A DNA stretch of 64,000 bases from JAAURS01 sp031362245 (GCA_031362245.1 JANLSD010000168.1:1-64000), one strand, 5' to 3'. Shown: positions 43,025 to 52,752, numbered from the stretch's first letter. The notes: generated by a model from the sequence alone, not told the origin. Numbers and translations: made by a program.

Positions 43025-44695
43025 CTAATGTAGGCGATCGCCAGGAACCAGTTCTTCCAATACCCTAAAGCGAATGTGATTGATCGCTAAATCACCCAGA
43101 GAGATATGCTCCGGTTTATCATCGGCCTTCATTTTTGTAAACGAGATCCCCTTGCCAATTTCAGTGTGGTACCAAGATAAACCCATGAAAAATCGCTCAG
43201 GATAAGGCCCGCGCTCAATCGTGTCATCCACATTTGATTCCATCGGTAGCCAGCCCACCCCAGGGACATAAAACTCTAGCCAAACATGGTTGTAATCCGG
43301 CTCTAGGGGCAAATGCCGTAGTTCAGGATGCTTGGGGCACTTGTAGCGCCCAATAGTGCGACAGGCAATCCCGTTTAGACGCGCTAAAGCCAGCAAAAGC
43401 CCCACGTATTCACCGCAGGAGCCAACCCCACGGGCAAGAGCCACATCGGGGGTATCAATGCGGGGTTGAATGCCGTAGGAAAGGCGATCATAGACATAAT
43501 TACGGATCTTGAGCATCTTCCGCAGCACGTTCGTTTCTGTGCCCGCCGCCTCTTTTGCTGCCTCACGGACGATGGGAGTATCCATCGCAAGGTCATCATC
43601 ATCAATCAAATAGCGCTGCTGTAGTTCGAGGGGGAGCATCAGACTGCTATCAATATCCTCAGGAGAGAGACAATACTTGAGGCTGTACATCTCAATAATG
43701 GCCCTCCAGCCTATTAGCCCCGCTTGATGAGGCTGCACCTGATCGAAATTAAAGACCGCGACCTTCTGCCCCTCTTGTTCTTCAATCGTGTATTCATGCC
43801 CGATGGGTTCAACGTGACGAACCCTCTGCCGCAATGTATCTGAGGGCAAGGCAATGCGCCACTGAACATTGTTGAGGGTGACAGCTTCGAGGGGGAAGAA
43901 TTCTTCGATATAGGACAGCTCCACCAGATATCCGTTAGAAAGCGTGTAGTGCTCCGTCGGGTTGTGGTGAAAGTGGAACGGATGGATGAAGGTGCGATCG
44001 CGGAACGTCAGCTCATAGGGAAATTCTGAATTGGGATCATCCCGAATGTTGGGTTCTTCATCGGCATAGGAGATATAGCAAATGGGTTTTTCTCCTGATG
44101 TTGGCGCATAAAACGCAATACCCGTTGGGTCACTAAAGGGGGTAAGCGCACTGAACTGAACTGCGCCTGTGGTGCGATCTAGACAGTAGACCGTTTGTTC
44201 GGTGCGATCGCAGACCCACAGCGCATCCTCAAACACCGTCATCGTTTCTGTTCCCATACCGGGCTGTGGGAAGCGTCCTACTCGTTCTCCAGTGCTTTGC
44301 TTATAAACATGTATATAGCCTAACTTCTGACAGCTCACGTATACCATTGATTCCCAAACCGCCACCCCAGTTACTGAATAGGGCAGTCTGGTAAAGAGAG
44401 TTGGCGTTAGGGTGGTGCGATCGCAGCAAAACACCTCCTGACCCTTTGCAAACCAGAATTTATCCTGATCAAGCGCTAATCCGGTCGCGTCCACCCAGTC
44501 AGAAATATGATGCGGGTTGAGAATCGTCGTATTGTTGGTGCGAGGATCCACATCAATGAGATACCCACGCAGAGTATCTATAGCAAATAAGCGATCGCCT
44601 TCAGAGGCCAGTCCTGACAGGGCATAAACGCCAATGGGTCGAATGGTAGCAGGTTGCAAGAATGACTCAGGAAATGGGCTTTCAGTCTTTGACAT
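43025..44695 (-). CDS. Transglutaminase-like protein with N-terminal propeller-like region
   Basis: 556 residues. Residues about 20-250 read as repeated short strands (YALSGLASEGDRLFAIDTLRGYLIDVDPR, VTGVAVWESMVYVSCQKLGYIHVYKQ, EDALWVCDRTEQTVYCLDR), suggestive of a beta-propeller. Residues about 400-500 are a transglutaminase-like core with the cysteine-histidine-aspartate triad: Cys 427 (GSCGEYVG), His 470 (NHVWLEFY) and Asp 490 (ESNVDD). Such cores act as proteases, ligases or amidases. No signal peptide is seen, so a cytosolic location is likely. The substrate is unknown. Confidence 0.8.
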   Translation of the reverse strand: MSKTESPFPESFLQPATIRPIGVYALSGLASEGDRLFAIDTLRGYLIDVDPRTNNTTILNPHHISDWVDATGLALDQDKFWFAKGQEVFCCDRTTLTPTLFTRLPYSVTGVAVWESMVYVSCQKLGYIHVYKQSTGERVGRFPQPGMGTETMTVFEDALWVCDRTEQTVYCLDRTTGAVQFSALTPFSDPTGIAFYAPTSGEKPICYISYADEEPNIRDDPNSEFPYELTFRDRTFIHPFHFHHNPTEHYTLSNGYLVELSYIEEFFPLEAVTLNNVQWRIALPSDTLRQRVRHVEPIGHEYTIEEQEGQKVAVFNFDQVQPHQAGLIGWRAIIEMYSLKYCLSPEDIDSSLMLPLELQQRYLIDDDDLAMDTPIVREAAKEAAGTETNVLRKMLKIRNYVYDRLSYGIQPRIDTPDVALARGVGSCGEYVGLLLALARLNGIACRTIGRYKCPKHPELRHLPLEPDYNHVWLEFYVPGVGWLPMESNVDDTIERGPYPERFFMGLSWYHTEIGKGISFTKMKADDKPEHISLGDLAINHIRFRVLEELVPGDRLH

Positions 44696-45012
44696 AAATC
44701 CAATGGCTTACCAAACTTTATTGCCCTTGAAATAAACCTAGGCTTACTTCAATACTCTGAATCAAACGACCGTACCATAAAGTCCACCCAAAGTGATTGA
44801 CCCTCGACACAGCGCGTCAAAACAGGAAGCCAATGTCATCAGTCCACCATTTTGTAGTTGACGATGCAGTATTTCTAACTCGTCTATGCTTACTATGAAA
44901 GCCGAGAAATTATTGACAAGATGAATGAAAACTTAAGAGCTTCTTCAAGCGGTGTCTATTTAAGTAGATCTATCAAAGCAAACCGTCACCCCATCGAAGG
45001 ATGTAGCGTTGA
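44696..45012. other. Intergenic region, no feature recognised
   Basis: 317 bp between the divergent transglutaminase and DUF2283 genes. It must carry both promoters. I see no hairpin, repeat or gene in it. Confidence 0.5.
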
Positions 45013-45240
45013 ATGAAAGTTGTCTATGACCCAGAGAAGGACATTTTACAAGTCACTTTCATTGAAACGATCATTGAAGAGACCGCTCAAATTGCACCAG
45101 GATTGGTGCTCGACTATGACGAAGATGGCAATGTGATTGGTTTAGAACTGCGAAAAGCATCCACAAAAATGGATAACCCCTACACCATTTCTTATGTGGT
45201 GGGTGAGGCAAATATGGACAAGCCCCAGCTTAGCGTTTAG
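45013..45240 (+). CDS. DUF2283 family protein
   Basis: 75 residues; typical pattern MKVVYDPEKDILQVTF, then IEETAQIAPGLVLDYDEDGNVIGLELRKAS. DUF2283 proteins are small beta-rich proteins, often encoded near toxin-like or uncharacterised genes; function unknown. Here no partner gene is seen. It is convergent with the DUF4327 gene 22 bp downstream. Confidence 0.88.
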   Translation: MKVVYDPEKDILQVTFIETIIEETAQIAPGLVLDYDEDGNVIGLELRKASTKMDNPYTISYVVGEANMDKPQLSV

Positions 45241-45262
45241 CGCTAGGGGTAACTAAACTCTC

Positions 45263-45484
45263 TCAATCATTGATCCAGGATTCTTTCCCAGCCAATTCAA
45301 TGACACGATCTCTCAGCAAAAAGTTGTTTACAGCCAATTGCTGCTCAACATCCTGCCATTGGCGATCGCCAAAATGTCTGCTCAGTTCATAAATGCGCTG
45401 CTGGCGGCCCACCAAGCCGCGTGCCACCAAAGCCCTTACTTCATCCTGAATTTCGGCAATGGAATAGAGCGTAATCGTAGGCAT
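45263..45484 (-). CDS. DUF4327 family protein
   Basis: 73 residues. Pattern YSIAEIQDEVRALVARGLVGRQQRIYELSRHFGDRQWQDVEQQLAVNNFLLRDRVIELAG matches the cyanobacterial DUF4327 family. Helical, soluble, function unknown. Its start faces the agrE promoter region, where a perfect GTA-N8-TAC site lies about 210 bp from both genes. Confidence 0.8.
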   Translation of the reverse strand: MPTITLYSIAEIQDEVRALVARGLVGRQQRIYELSRHFGDRQWQDVEQQLAVNNFLLRDRVIELAGKESWIND

Positions 45485-45903
45485 CTTAATTTCCCCGCTA
45501 AATAAGTGAAAGATATAAAAGAGATAAGTTATTCATATACTCTGCCAAAACCTATGAACAGATTTCTTCGACATGCAGAGGTATCAACCCTAAAAAACAC
45601 CAAGATTTTACGATGACTCAACCCATCCTTCACTCGGTTGAACGCGGGTGGAGAATGCACTTGAACCAGGCTTAATAGATTAATACGCAACTGTATTGTA
45701 CGTTACTAATTCATAGCGAACAAGCTAAAAGTCAGGAATCCATAATGTTTTAAGATGGTTTTTTGACGAGGTCTTGTTGAGCAATATTTGAATCTCAAAG
45801 AGCATGGATCGCTACGGCAAAGGATGCCAAAGGGTGTAAAGCTATTATTGGCTTCCTCGTGAACCAGTCCTGACCAAGATCCCAAACATTATTTAAGTGA
45901 ACC
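45485..45903. other. Divergent promoter region between DUF4327 and agrE
   Basis: 419 bp, AT-rich, no gene. It contains the NtcA-type palindrome at 45693-45706. TA-rich -10-like boxes lie downstream of it (for example cataat, 45741-45746), but none is at the ideal spacing, so the transcription start cannot be assigned. Confidence 0.6.
45693..45706. promoter_or_regulatory. NtcA-type site GTA-N8-TAC upstream of agrE
   Basis: GTATTGTACGTTAC matches the NtcA consensus GTA-N8-TAC exactly. It is about 198 bp upstream of the agrE start and equally far from DUF4327 on the other strand. NtcA activates nitrogen genes in response to 2-oxoglutarate. By chance such a site arises about once per 4096 positions in random sequence, so on its own the match is suggestive only; the context strengthens it. 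Confidence 0.5.
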
Positions 45904-48003
45904 ATGACTGATTCAGTGCAAATCTTGATGTGCGCGCCCCATCATTACGACGTTGATTACGTCATTAATCCGTGGATGGAAGGCAATATCCATCGCTCCT
46001 CACGAGATACAGCTCAAGCGCAGTGGGATCAGCTTTATCAGGTTTTAAAGACCTATGCCGCAGTGGATCTGGTAGAACCGCAAAAGGGATGGCCCGATAT
46101 GGTATTCACTGCTAATGCCGGATTGGTGCTGGGCGATACGGTGGTGCTCAGTCGCTTTTTCCATCCTGAGCGCCAGGGGGAAGAGCCTTATTTTCAGCAG
46201 TGGTTTGAAAACCAAGGTTACACGGTACATACCTTGCCGAAGAGTTTGCCCTTTGAGGGGGCAGGGGATGCACTGTTGGATCGGTCTGGACGGTGGTTAT
46301 GGGCAGGCTATGGATTTCGTTCGGAGCTAGATTCCCATCCCTTTTTGGCGAAGTGGCTGGATGTAGAGGTGCTGTCTCTACGATTGGTAGACCGACGGTT
46401 TTATCATTTGGATACCTGCTTCTGTCCCCTGACAGATGGATATCTGCTGTACTACCCAGCAGCTTTTGATACTTACTCCAATCGCATGATTGAGCTACGT
46501 GTTCCTGCTGAAAAACGGATTGCCATTGACGAATTGGATGCGGTCAATTTTGCCTGTAATTCTGTCAATGTTGGGTCTGTGGTGGTGATGAACAAGGCCA
46601 GCGATGGCTTGAAACAAATTTTGGGCGATCGCGGTTTTACAGTCGTCGAAACACCTCTAACTGAGTTTTTGAAAGCGGGCGGAGCCGCCAAATGCCTCAC
46701 TCTGCGAGTAACAGAACCGCGTCCAGAGTCTCCTCCCTCTTCTTCGGTGCAAAGTCGGGTCATTCATCTCGAAGGCCATTTGCTCGATTCCGGTCTGGTG
46801 AATCAGGTGTTGGATACCATTGTGGTGGGAGGCGGCAGTTTCCAAGTCCTCAACTTTAAGCTGGGCGAACAGCGTCAAGATGCTTCGACGGCAGAGGTCA
46901 AGGTTTCAGCGCCCGACTCAATGTTGATGGCAGACATCATGGGGCAGTTGATTGACCTGGGCGCTGTGGCTACGGAAGAAGCCGCAGCAACCCCTCTAGA
47001 AGCAGTAATCCAGTCCGGCGTGGCTCCTGATGATTTTTATGTGAGCACGATTTACCCGACTGAAGTTTTACTGGAGGGACAGTGGGTTAAGGTGCAAGGT
47101 CAGCGGATGGATGGGGCGATCGCCGTGACCCATACCCCCGAAGGTTCTATCGCCTGCTGCAAACTCCTGCGCGATTTACAGGTGGGTGAATTTGTCGTAA
47201 TTGGCAGTGAGGGTATTCGCACCAAGCGCACCACTACTACTCTCAAAAAAAGCTCAGCAGAAGAATTTAGCTTTATGGGAGCGGGGGTTTCCAGTGAGCG
47301 TCGGGTGGAGTTAGTGGTTGAACAAATTGCCTGGGACTTGCGCCGGATCCGAGATCAGGGTGGCAAAGCAGTCGTTACAGCAGGGCCTGTGGTAATCCAT
47401 ACGGGCGGTAGCGAACACCTGAACAAGCTGATTCGAGAGGGCTATGTCCATGCGCTGCTGGGGGGGAATGCGATCGCCGTCCACGACATTGAGCAGTCCC
47501 TGATGGGCACGTCTTTGGGCGTGGATATGAAACGGGGTGTCTCTGTGCATGGAGGGCACCGCCATCACCTCAAAGCCATTAACCTCATTCGCCGTTGCGG
47601 CAGCATTGCTAATGCAGTCGAACAGGGTGTCTTACGCAGCGGCGTCATGTACGAATGCGTCAAACACAATGTCCCGTTCTCTCTGGCAGGTTCGATTCGG
47701 GATGATGGCCCTCTGCCAGATACCAAAATGGATCTGATTGAAGCCCAAGCGGATTATGCCCGTCTCATTGAAGGGGCTGACCTGATTTTGATGCTGTCCA
47801 GTATGCTCCACTCAATCGGGGTGGGGAATATGACACCAGCGGGGGTGAAGATGGTCTGTGTGGATATTAATCCGGCGGTGGTGACAAAACTGAGCGATCG
47901 CGGCTCGATCGAATCCATTGGGGTGGTGACGGATGTGGGACTGTTTTTGAGCCTTTTGGTTCAGCAATTGAGTAAGCTGACTGGACAATATTCTCAAAAT
48001 TGA
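45904..48003 (+). CDS. agrE: Bifunctional arginine dihydrolase/ornithine cyclodeaminase (AgrE/ArgZ)
   Basis: 699 residues. The N-terminal domain (residues 1 to about 280) is a guanidino-group-modifying enzyme fold with Glu 118 (LPFEGAGDAL), His 168 (FYHLDTCFCPL) and nucleophile Cys 264 (GGAAKCLTLR), at the positions known for ArgZ, which hydrolyses arginine to ornithine, CO2 and ammonia. The C-terminal part (about 280-699, LOR/SDH-related and ornithine cyclodeaminase-like in AgrE) turns ornithine to proline. All the catalytic residues are intact. The putA gene 943 bp beyond its stop on the other strand continues the route to glutamate. NtcA-type site upstream. Confidence 0.93.
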   Translation: MTDSVQILMCAPHHYDVDYVINPWMEGNIHRSSRDTAQAQWDQLYQVLKTYAAVDLVEPQKGWPDMVFTANAGLVLGDTVVLSRFFHPERQGEEPYFQQWFENQGYTVHTLPKSLPFEGAGDALLDRSGRWLWAGYGFRSELDSHPFLAKWLDVEVLSLRLVDRRFYHLDTCFCPLTDGYLLYYPAAFDTYSNRMIELRVPAEKRIAIDELDAVNFACNSVNVGSVVVMNKASDGLKQILGDRGFTVVETPLTEFLKAGGAAKCLTLRVTEPRPESPPSSSVQSRVIHLEGHLLDSGLVNQVLDTIVVGGGSFQVLNFKLGEQRQDASTAEVKVSAPDSMLMADIMGQLIDLGAVATEEAAATPLEAVIQSGVAPDDFYVSTIYPTEVLLEGQWVKVQGQRMDGAIAVTHTPEGSIACCKLLRDLQVGEFVVIGSEGIRTKRTTTTLKKSSAEEFSFMGAGVSSERRVELVVEQIAWDLRRIRDQGGKAVVTAGPVVIHTGGSEHLNKLIREGYVHALLGGNAIAVHDIEQSLMGTSLGVDMKRGVSVHGGHRHHLKAINLIRRCGSIANAVEQGVLRSGVMYECVKHNVPFSLAGSIRDDGPLPDTKMDLIEAQADYARLIEGADLILMLSSMLHSIGVGNMTPAGVKMVCVDINPAVVTKLSDRGSIESIGVVTDVGLFLSLLVQQLSKLTGQYSQN

Positions 48004-48192
48004 CCCATTAGTGTTCTCTATTTTGGATATTCGTTGAAGCGGTTGTCTTACCCTTTCCAGTTAATGCTTCCGATTAGGGGCGGAAGTTAATCTAAAGCTG
48101 AACATTAACGGCTTTCATCCGTTCGCTGAATTTGAATGGTTAGCCTGCATTTAATACAAGAATCCAAATTATCAACACATGACTTATTTTGC

Positions 48193-48798
48193 CTAGATTC
48201 TAAGGATTTTGAGAGATCTTTTTACTCTTTCTATAGGTTCTCTATTAAAATTAGAATTTGATGTTTGTAAAATCTGCAAGGATTCTTTTAACTCCGATCT
48301 AGCTATATTTAGATCGAATTGAGGCAGATTGCCAGTCGCAAACTTATTTTGGATCTTAGCTGCAACCATTCCCAGCGCAGTAGCAGCACAATCTCGTATA
48401 TCTCGATCAGAATCTTTAAGTGCTAACCGTAAACTAGGCAAAACTTTAGTAATAGGCAAACCAATTTTTCCTAAAGCAATACATGCATGGACACGCTCCC
48501 ACTTTCCTTTGTCTTTCTTAAGAATGCTGCTCAAATAAGGTGTTGCTTCAGTGGCTACTTCTCCTAGTTCGCCTAAATCCCAAGCCGCAAAGCGATGTAT
48601 CTGATTGTTGGGACTTTTTAGCCCCCTTATCAAACACGGAATCATAGATTTCGTGAGTGGATACCCACAGGGGCTTAAGGCTCCAAGAGACAAGACTGGA
48701 CGGGATTCAGCAACTGCAAGCTCTACTCGATCAATACTAATCAATCCTAACGAGGCAATTGCTAATGTCAATACAGCACTTTTGATACTACAAAGCAT
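48193..48798 (-). CDS. Exported HEAT-repeat protein
   Basis: 201 residues with an N-terminal signal peptide (SAVLTLAIASLGLISIDRVELAVAES). Two or three HEAT repeats follow (SMIPCLIRGLKSPNNQIHRFAAWDLGELG, ATPYLSSILKKDKGKWERVHACIALGKIG, VLPSLRLALKDSDRDIRDCAATALGMV), probably a protein-binding surface in the periplasm. The gene is visibly AT-richer than its neighbours, a possible sign of transfer. It lies between convergent agrE and the putA end on the minus strand. Function unknown. Confidence 0.7.
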   Translation of the reverse strand: MLCSIKSAVLTLAIASLGLISIDRVELAVAESRPVLSLGALSPCGYPLTKSMIPCLIRGLKSPNNQIHRFAAWDLGELGEVATEATPYLSSILKKDKGKWERVHACIALGKIGLPITKVLPSLRLALKDSDRDIRDCAATALGMVAAKIQNKFATGNLPQFDLNIARSELKESLQILQTSNSNFNREPIERVKRSLKILRI

Positions 48799-48945
48799 TT
48801 TTATGAACGACCTTAGACAAATAATTTAATGATAATCTCAAAAGAATTTCACTTACATTATATTTAGTATCCTAGGTTGGGTTGAGGAACGAAGCCCATA
48901 CCCCCAAACGACTGAAATGAATGTAGCTTCTTAACGTGCGGCCTT

Positions 48946-51900
48946 TTAATCCATGCCTTCAATGGGTGCAAACCCTTGGCGCTGAATGTTCTCCGTCACC
49001 GTGCGCGGATCTAAAAATTGCAGTAAATAATCTGGCCCACCCGCTTTAGAACCCACCCCCGATAATTTATAGCCGCCAAACGGTTGCCTTGCGACGATCG
49101 CCCCCGTAATACTGCGATTGATATATAGATTCCCCACTTCAAACTCGGCTTTTGCCTGCTCGATGTGTGACGGAGTACGCGAATAGAGACCACCTGTAAG
49201 AGCGTAGTTGGTATTGTTTGCGATCGCCAACGCCTCCTCAAAATTCCCAGCCTTCATCACCGCCAACACAGGGCCAAAGATCTCCTCCTGGGCTAGGGTG
49301 GACTGCGGATCGACATCCGTAAAAATGACTGGCCCTACAAAATAACCGGATTCGGGGGAAGGTAGCTCTAGGGCAAGGGTTGCTTCCGTTTTGGCCTTGG
49401 CGATCGCCTCACGGATCCGCTGCTGGGCTGCCCCATCAATCACAGGGCCAACCTTGGTACTCGGATCAGCGGCATCCCCCACATTCAAAGAGTGGGTTGC
49501 CTCTACCAGTCGCGCCACAAACGCATCGTAAATGGGCGCAAGCACCACCACACGGGAACAGGCAGAACACTTTTGACCGCTATAGCCAAAAGCCGAATAC
49601 ACAACGCCCTGTACGGCCTGATCCAGATCGGCACTTTCATCCACAATAATGGCGTTTTTACCCCCCATCTCTGCCACCACGCGCTTTAGGTGCTTTTGTC
49701 CGGGTTGCAGAATGGCAGCGTTTGCATAGATTTGACAGCCGACCTCTTGGGAACCCGTAAACACAATCATCTGTACGTCTGGATGTTTGACCAGGTGGGT
49801 GCCCACCGTAGATCCCCCGCAGGGAATGTACTGAAATACTCCTTTAGGGATACCTGCATCGACCAAAATTTCGCATAGCTTTGCCGCAATCACGGCGGTG
49901 GTGGCGGCGGGTTTGAGCAGCGCACAGTTCCCCGTGACTAGGGCAGCAACGGTCATGCCCATCGGGATCGCCAGCGGAAAATTCCAGGGGGAAATCACCA
50001 ACACAATGCCCTTGGGACGATAGAAATAGCGATCGCTCTCCCCCGCCACGTCATAGACAATTTCTGCGTCTAGGCGCTCCATTTCTGTGGCGTAGTATCG
50101 ACAGAAATCTGCCGCTTCTGAGACTTCTACATCTGCCTGTTGGAGGGGTTTCCCTGCTTCAAACACCATCCAGGCGTTCAGTTCATGACGACGCGCTTCG
50201 AGTAGATCTGCTGCCCGTCGTAAAATAGCAGCACGTTCTACCACAGGGGTTCGCTTCCAAGTGTGGAAGGCGGCTTTGGCTGCGGCGATCGCCTGGTCGG
50301 CCTGTCCCATATCCATCTGTCCGACAATACCTACCACCTCTGCCGGATGAGAGGGATTCACAGACTGAATGGTTTTTAAGGTTTGGACCCGCTCGCCGTT
50401 CACTAGCGGTAAATAGGATTGCCCTAGCTGCTGCCCTACCGAGGCTAACGCTGCTGCTGCATCGGAGCGTGATTGGGCGGTCACAAAATCCGTATCCGCC
50501 GATGGATTGATTCGAGTGACGGTCATTGTGGGGGAGGCAATGGGCATGGGTTGGACGCGGTTGCCGTCTTCGTCCCCTTCCCCCCAAACGGGAACTGCCA
50601 ATAACCCCTCCATGGGATGATCCGCCACGCTTTGCTTCAGAAAAGAGCTGTTGGCGGTATTTTCGAGCAGTCGCCGAATCAGGTAAGACATCCCTGGAAT
50701 CAAAGGCCCGTAGGGACAGTAAACCCGCACTCGATGCCCCCATTTGGCGAGGGCTGTGGCGAGGTTATCTGCCATGCCGTAAAGGACTTGGAATTCGATG
50801 TGGCGTTTGGGGATGTTTAAGGCTGTGGCGATCGCAATGGCATGGGCCTGAGACCGGACGTTGTGGCTCCCAATGGCGGCATGAAGCACCTCATGGTTTT
50901 CTAAGAGCCGCTGGGTCATGCGCTCAAAATTAGCGTCGGTTGAGGATTTGTGATTATAAACGGGGGTAGGCCAATGGTTCTGGCGCGCAATGATGGTTTC
51001 TTGATCCCAGTAGGCTCCTTTGATGAGTCTTACCGTAATGGGTTTGCCCCGCTGTTTCGCCCATAGGATGAGATCCTGTAAATCTTGGTGACTATCGCGC
51101 AGATAGGCTTGTAGGGTGATGCCAATATCGGTGCGATCGCAAAACTCGTCTTCCATGAGCAACAGCTTCAGCGTTTCTAACGTGGCGTTTTTGTAGCGAT
51201 ACTGCTCCATGTCAAAATGCACTGCCGCGCCTACTTCCTGCGCTTTTCGCAGGAGAAGACGAATGCGATCGCCGACCTTTGCTTGCGAACCCTTTACGTC
51301 TAACGGATCGAACTGAGAATAAAACGCCGTGAGCTTTACTGAAACCTGCACTTTGGCTACATCTACCCCGTCGGCGCTATCCACTTGGGGTACGGTTGAC
51401 CATTGCTGGGATGCTTCCGTCAGTTGCACCATGAGCGCTAAATACTGATCGAGATACGCTTGAGCTTCTGGTTCTGTCACCACGGCTTCTCCTAAGAGAT
51501 CCATGGTGAAGCTCATGGACTGCTTGCGAAGCTGCTCAATGCTCTTAAGCGCCTGTTTTAGGGTTTCGCCAGAGATGTATTTGCGCGCTAGGGTTTCTAC
51601 GGCAGTAGATAGGGTAGTTGCCGCGACCTGCCCTGGCATTGAGTCGGCGGCGGTAAAGTTAAGCAGCCCTTTGAGTGCTTGGGGTAACTCCACCGCCCCA
51701 TCGCTCAAATATTCTTGGAGGTGACGGGCAATTTCGGCCTTGGTGGTCAGGGAGGGTAAACAGTCAATCAGGCGAAAAAGCTGCACCCGCAAACTGGGGT
51801 TGTCCATCGTCCAACTGAGCAGTTTGTCATCCCAACGGAACTGATCTCGCACTTTGGCAAAGAGCGATCGCTTTTCAGTGGTTTCCGCCAGCAATTGGAG

Positions 51901-51978
51901 GGCGATCGTTTGGGTCTGTTCTTCGTAAGCAGGCGAACTAAAGGATGTAGAACTGGAACGGGACGTATCCAAAATCAT
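48946..51978 (-). CDS. putA: Bifunctional proline dehydrogenase/P5C dehydrogenase
   Basis: 1010 residues. The proline dehydrogenase half (about 140-450) has VSVKLTAFYSQFDP, LQAYLRDSHQDL, RLIKGAYWDQE and EFQVLYGMADNL. The P5C dehydrogenase half (about 520-1000) has SPWNFPLAIPMGM, FTGSQEVG, Glu 770 (EMGGKNAI) and nucleophile Cys 804 (GYSGQKCSACSR). It converts proline, produced by AgrE, to glutamate. The N-terminal DNA-binding domain of enteric PutA is absent. It starts 12 bp after the Uma2-like gene, on the strand of cphA. Confidence 0.95.
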   Translation of the reverse strand: MILDTSRSSSTSFSSPAYEEQTQTIALQLLAETTEKRSLFAKVRDQFRWDDKLLSWTMDNPSLRVQLFRLIDCLPSLTTKAEIARHLQEYLSDGAVELPQALKGLLNFTAADSMPGQVAATTLSTAVETLARKYISGETLKQALKSIEQLRKQSMSFTMDLLGEAVVTEPEAQAYLDQYLALMVQLTEASQQWSTVPQVDSADGVDVAKVQVSVKLTAFYSQFDPLDVKGSQAKVGDRIRLLLRKAQEVGAAVHFDMEQYRYKNATLETLKLLLMEDEFCDRTDIGITLQAYLRDSHQDLQDLILWAKQRGKPITVRLIKGAYWDQETIIARQNHWPTPVYNHKSSTDANFERMTQRLLENHEVLHAAIGSHNVRSQAHAIAIATALNIPKRHIEFQVLYGMADNLATALAKWGHRVRVYCPYGPLIPGMSYLIRRLLENTANSSFLKQSVADHPMEGLLAVPVWGEGDEDGNRVQPMPIASPTMTVTRINPSADTDFVTAQSRSDAAAALASVGQQLGQSYLPLVNGERVQTLKTIQSVNPSHPAEVVGIVGQMDMGQADQAIAAAKAAFHTWKRTPVVERAAILRRAADLLEARRHELNAWMVFEAGKPLQQADVEVSEAADFCRYYATEMERLDAEIVYDVAGESDRYFYRPKGIVLVISPWNFPLAIPMGMTVAALVTGNCALLKPAATTAVIAAKLCEILVDAGIPKGVFQYIPCGGSTVGTHLVKHPDVQMIVFTGSQEVGCQIYANAAILQPGQKHLKRVVAEMGGKNAIIVDESADLDQAVQGVVYSAFGYSGQKCSACSRVVVLAPIYDAFVARLVEATHSLNVGDAADPSTKVGPVIDGAAQQRIREAIAKAKTEATLALELPSPESGYFVGPVIFTDVDPQSTLAQEEIFGPVLAVMKAGNFEEALAIANNTNYALTGGLYSRTPSHIEQAKAEFEVGNLYINRSITGAIVARQPFGGYKLSGVGSKAGGPDYLLQFLDPRTVTENIQRQGFAPIEGMD

Positions 51979-51990
51979 TAAATCATTTCC

Positions 51991-52752
51991 TCAAGACTCT
52001 GAATCTGGCTCAATCCCTAACGCCCGCAACTGAGCCGTCAATTTTTCATTCCGCTGCCGTTCTGCTTCAACTTCACGCTGAGCACTCTCAACTTCACGCT
52101 GGGCACATTCAGCTGTCTCTTCTGGTGTGGGCACTAATCGCCCATCGGCTGCAAAAAAGCGTAGAGTTTGCTCATAAACCCCTAAAAATAGCCCTAACTG
52201 CTGACTCCACAGATGCCCTTGTTCATTAGACTGAAGGTCTTCATACTTTCCATCTACTAGGTGAAATCCCTTGAATTCATAACTATGAGGATCGAACCAA
52301 AAGTAATCTGGCGTGCGGAATATATCTTGATAAATCTGTTTCTTTAAGTCTCGATCTGTTTTAGCCGTCGAGTCCGACAGTAACTCAATAATCAGATTAG
52401 GATATTGTCCGTTTTCTTCCCAAACCGCCCAGCTTTTACGGGGATATTTTTGGGTGCCCAACACCACAAAAAAGTCTGGGCCTCTAAAATCTTCAGATTT
52501 GCTCTGACGCGCACTGTAGTAAGTGGTGAGATTGCCCGCCGAGAAATAATCGGAACGATCTTTCCAGAACCAGTCAAGGCACTTGAGGAGCAGCATCATT
52601 TGCTGCAAATGCTGGTAACTTTCCAAGGGAGGCTCATCGCTATACAAGTCACCCTGTGGCCACACAATGCCATTGAGTGGAGCTTGATCCAAGCTTTGCT
52701 CTAAAACTTCAGTTGCTGAAGCAGACATTGGCGAAACATCCAAGGCTGGCAT
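51991..52752 (-). CDS. Uma2-family (DUF820) putative restriction-like endonuclease
   Basis: 253 residues. The PD-(D/E)XK-type fold typical of DUF820/Uma2 is suggested by FFVVLGTQKYPRKSWAVWEENGQYPNLIIELLSDSTAKTDRDLKKQIYQDIFRTPDYFWFDP (E-N-G, IELLSDS, K-K order). A coiled tail (TAECAQREVESAQREVEAERQRNEKLTAQL) ends in the LRALGIEP sequence common in this family. Cyanobacteria carry many copies; function uncertain. It sits tightly between cphA (37-bp gap) and putA (12-bp gap). Confidence 0.8.
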   Translation of the reverse strand: MPALDVSPMSASATEVLEQSLDQAPLNGIVWPQGDLYSDEPPLESYQHLQQMMLLLKCLDWFWKDRSDYFSAGNLTTYYSARQSKSEDFRGPDFFVVLGTQKYPRKSWAVWEENGQYPNLIIELLSDSTAKTDRDLKKQIYQDIFRTPDYFWFDPHSYEFKGFHLVDGKYEDLQSNEQGHLWSQQLGLFLGVYEQTLRFFAADGRLVPTPEETAECAQREVESAQREVEAERQRNEKLTAQLRALGIEPDSES

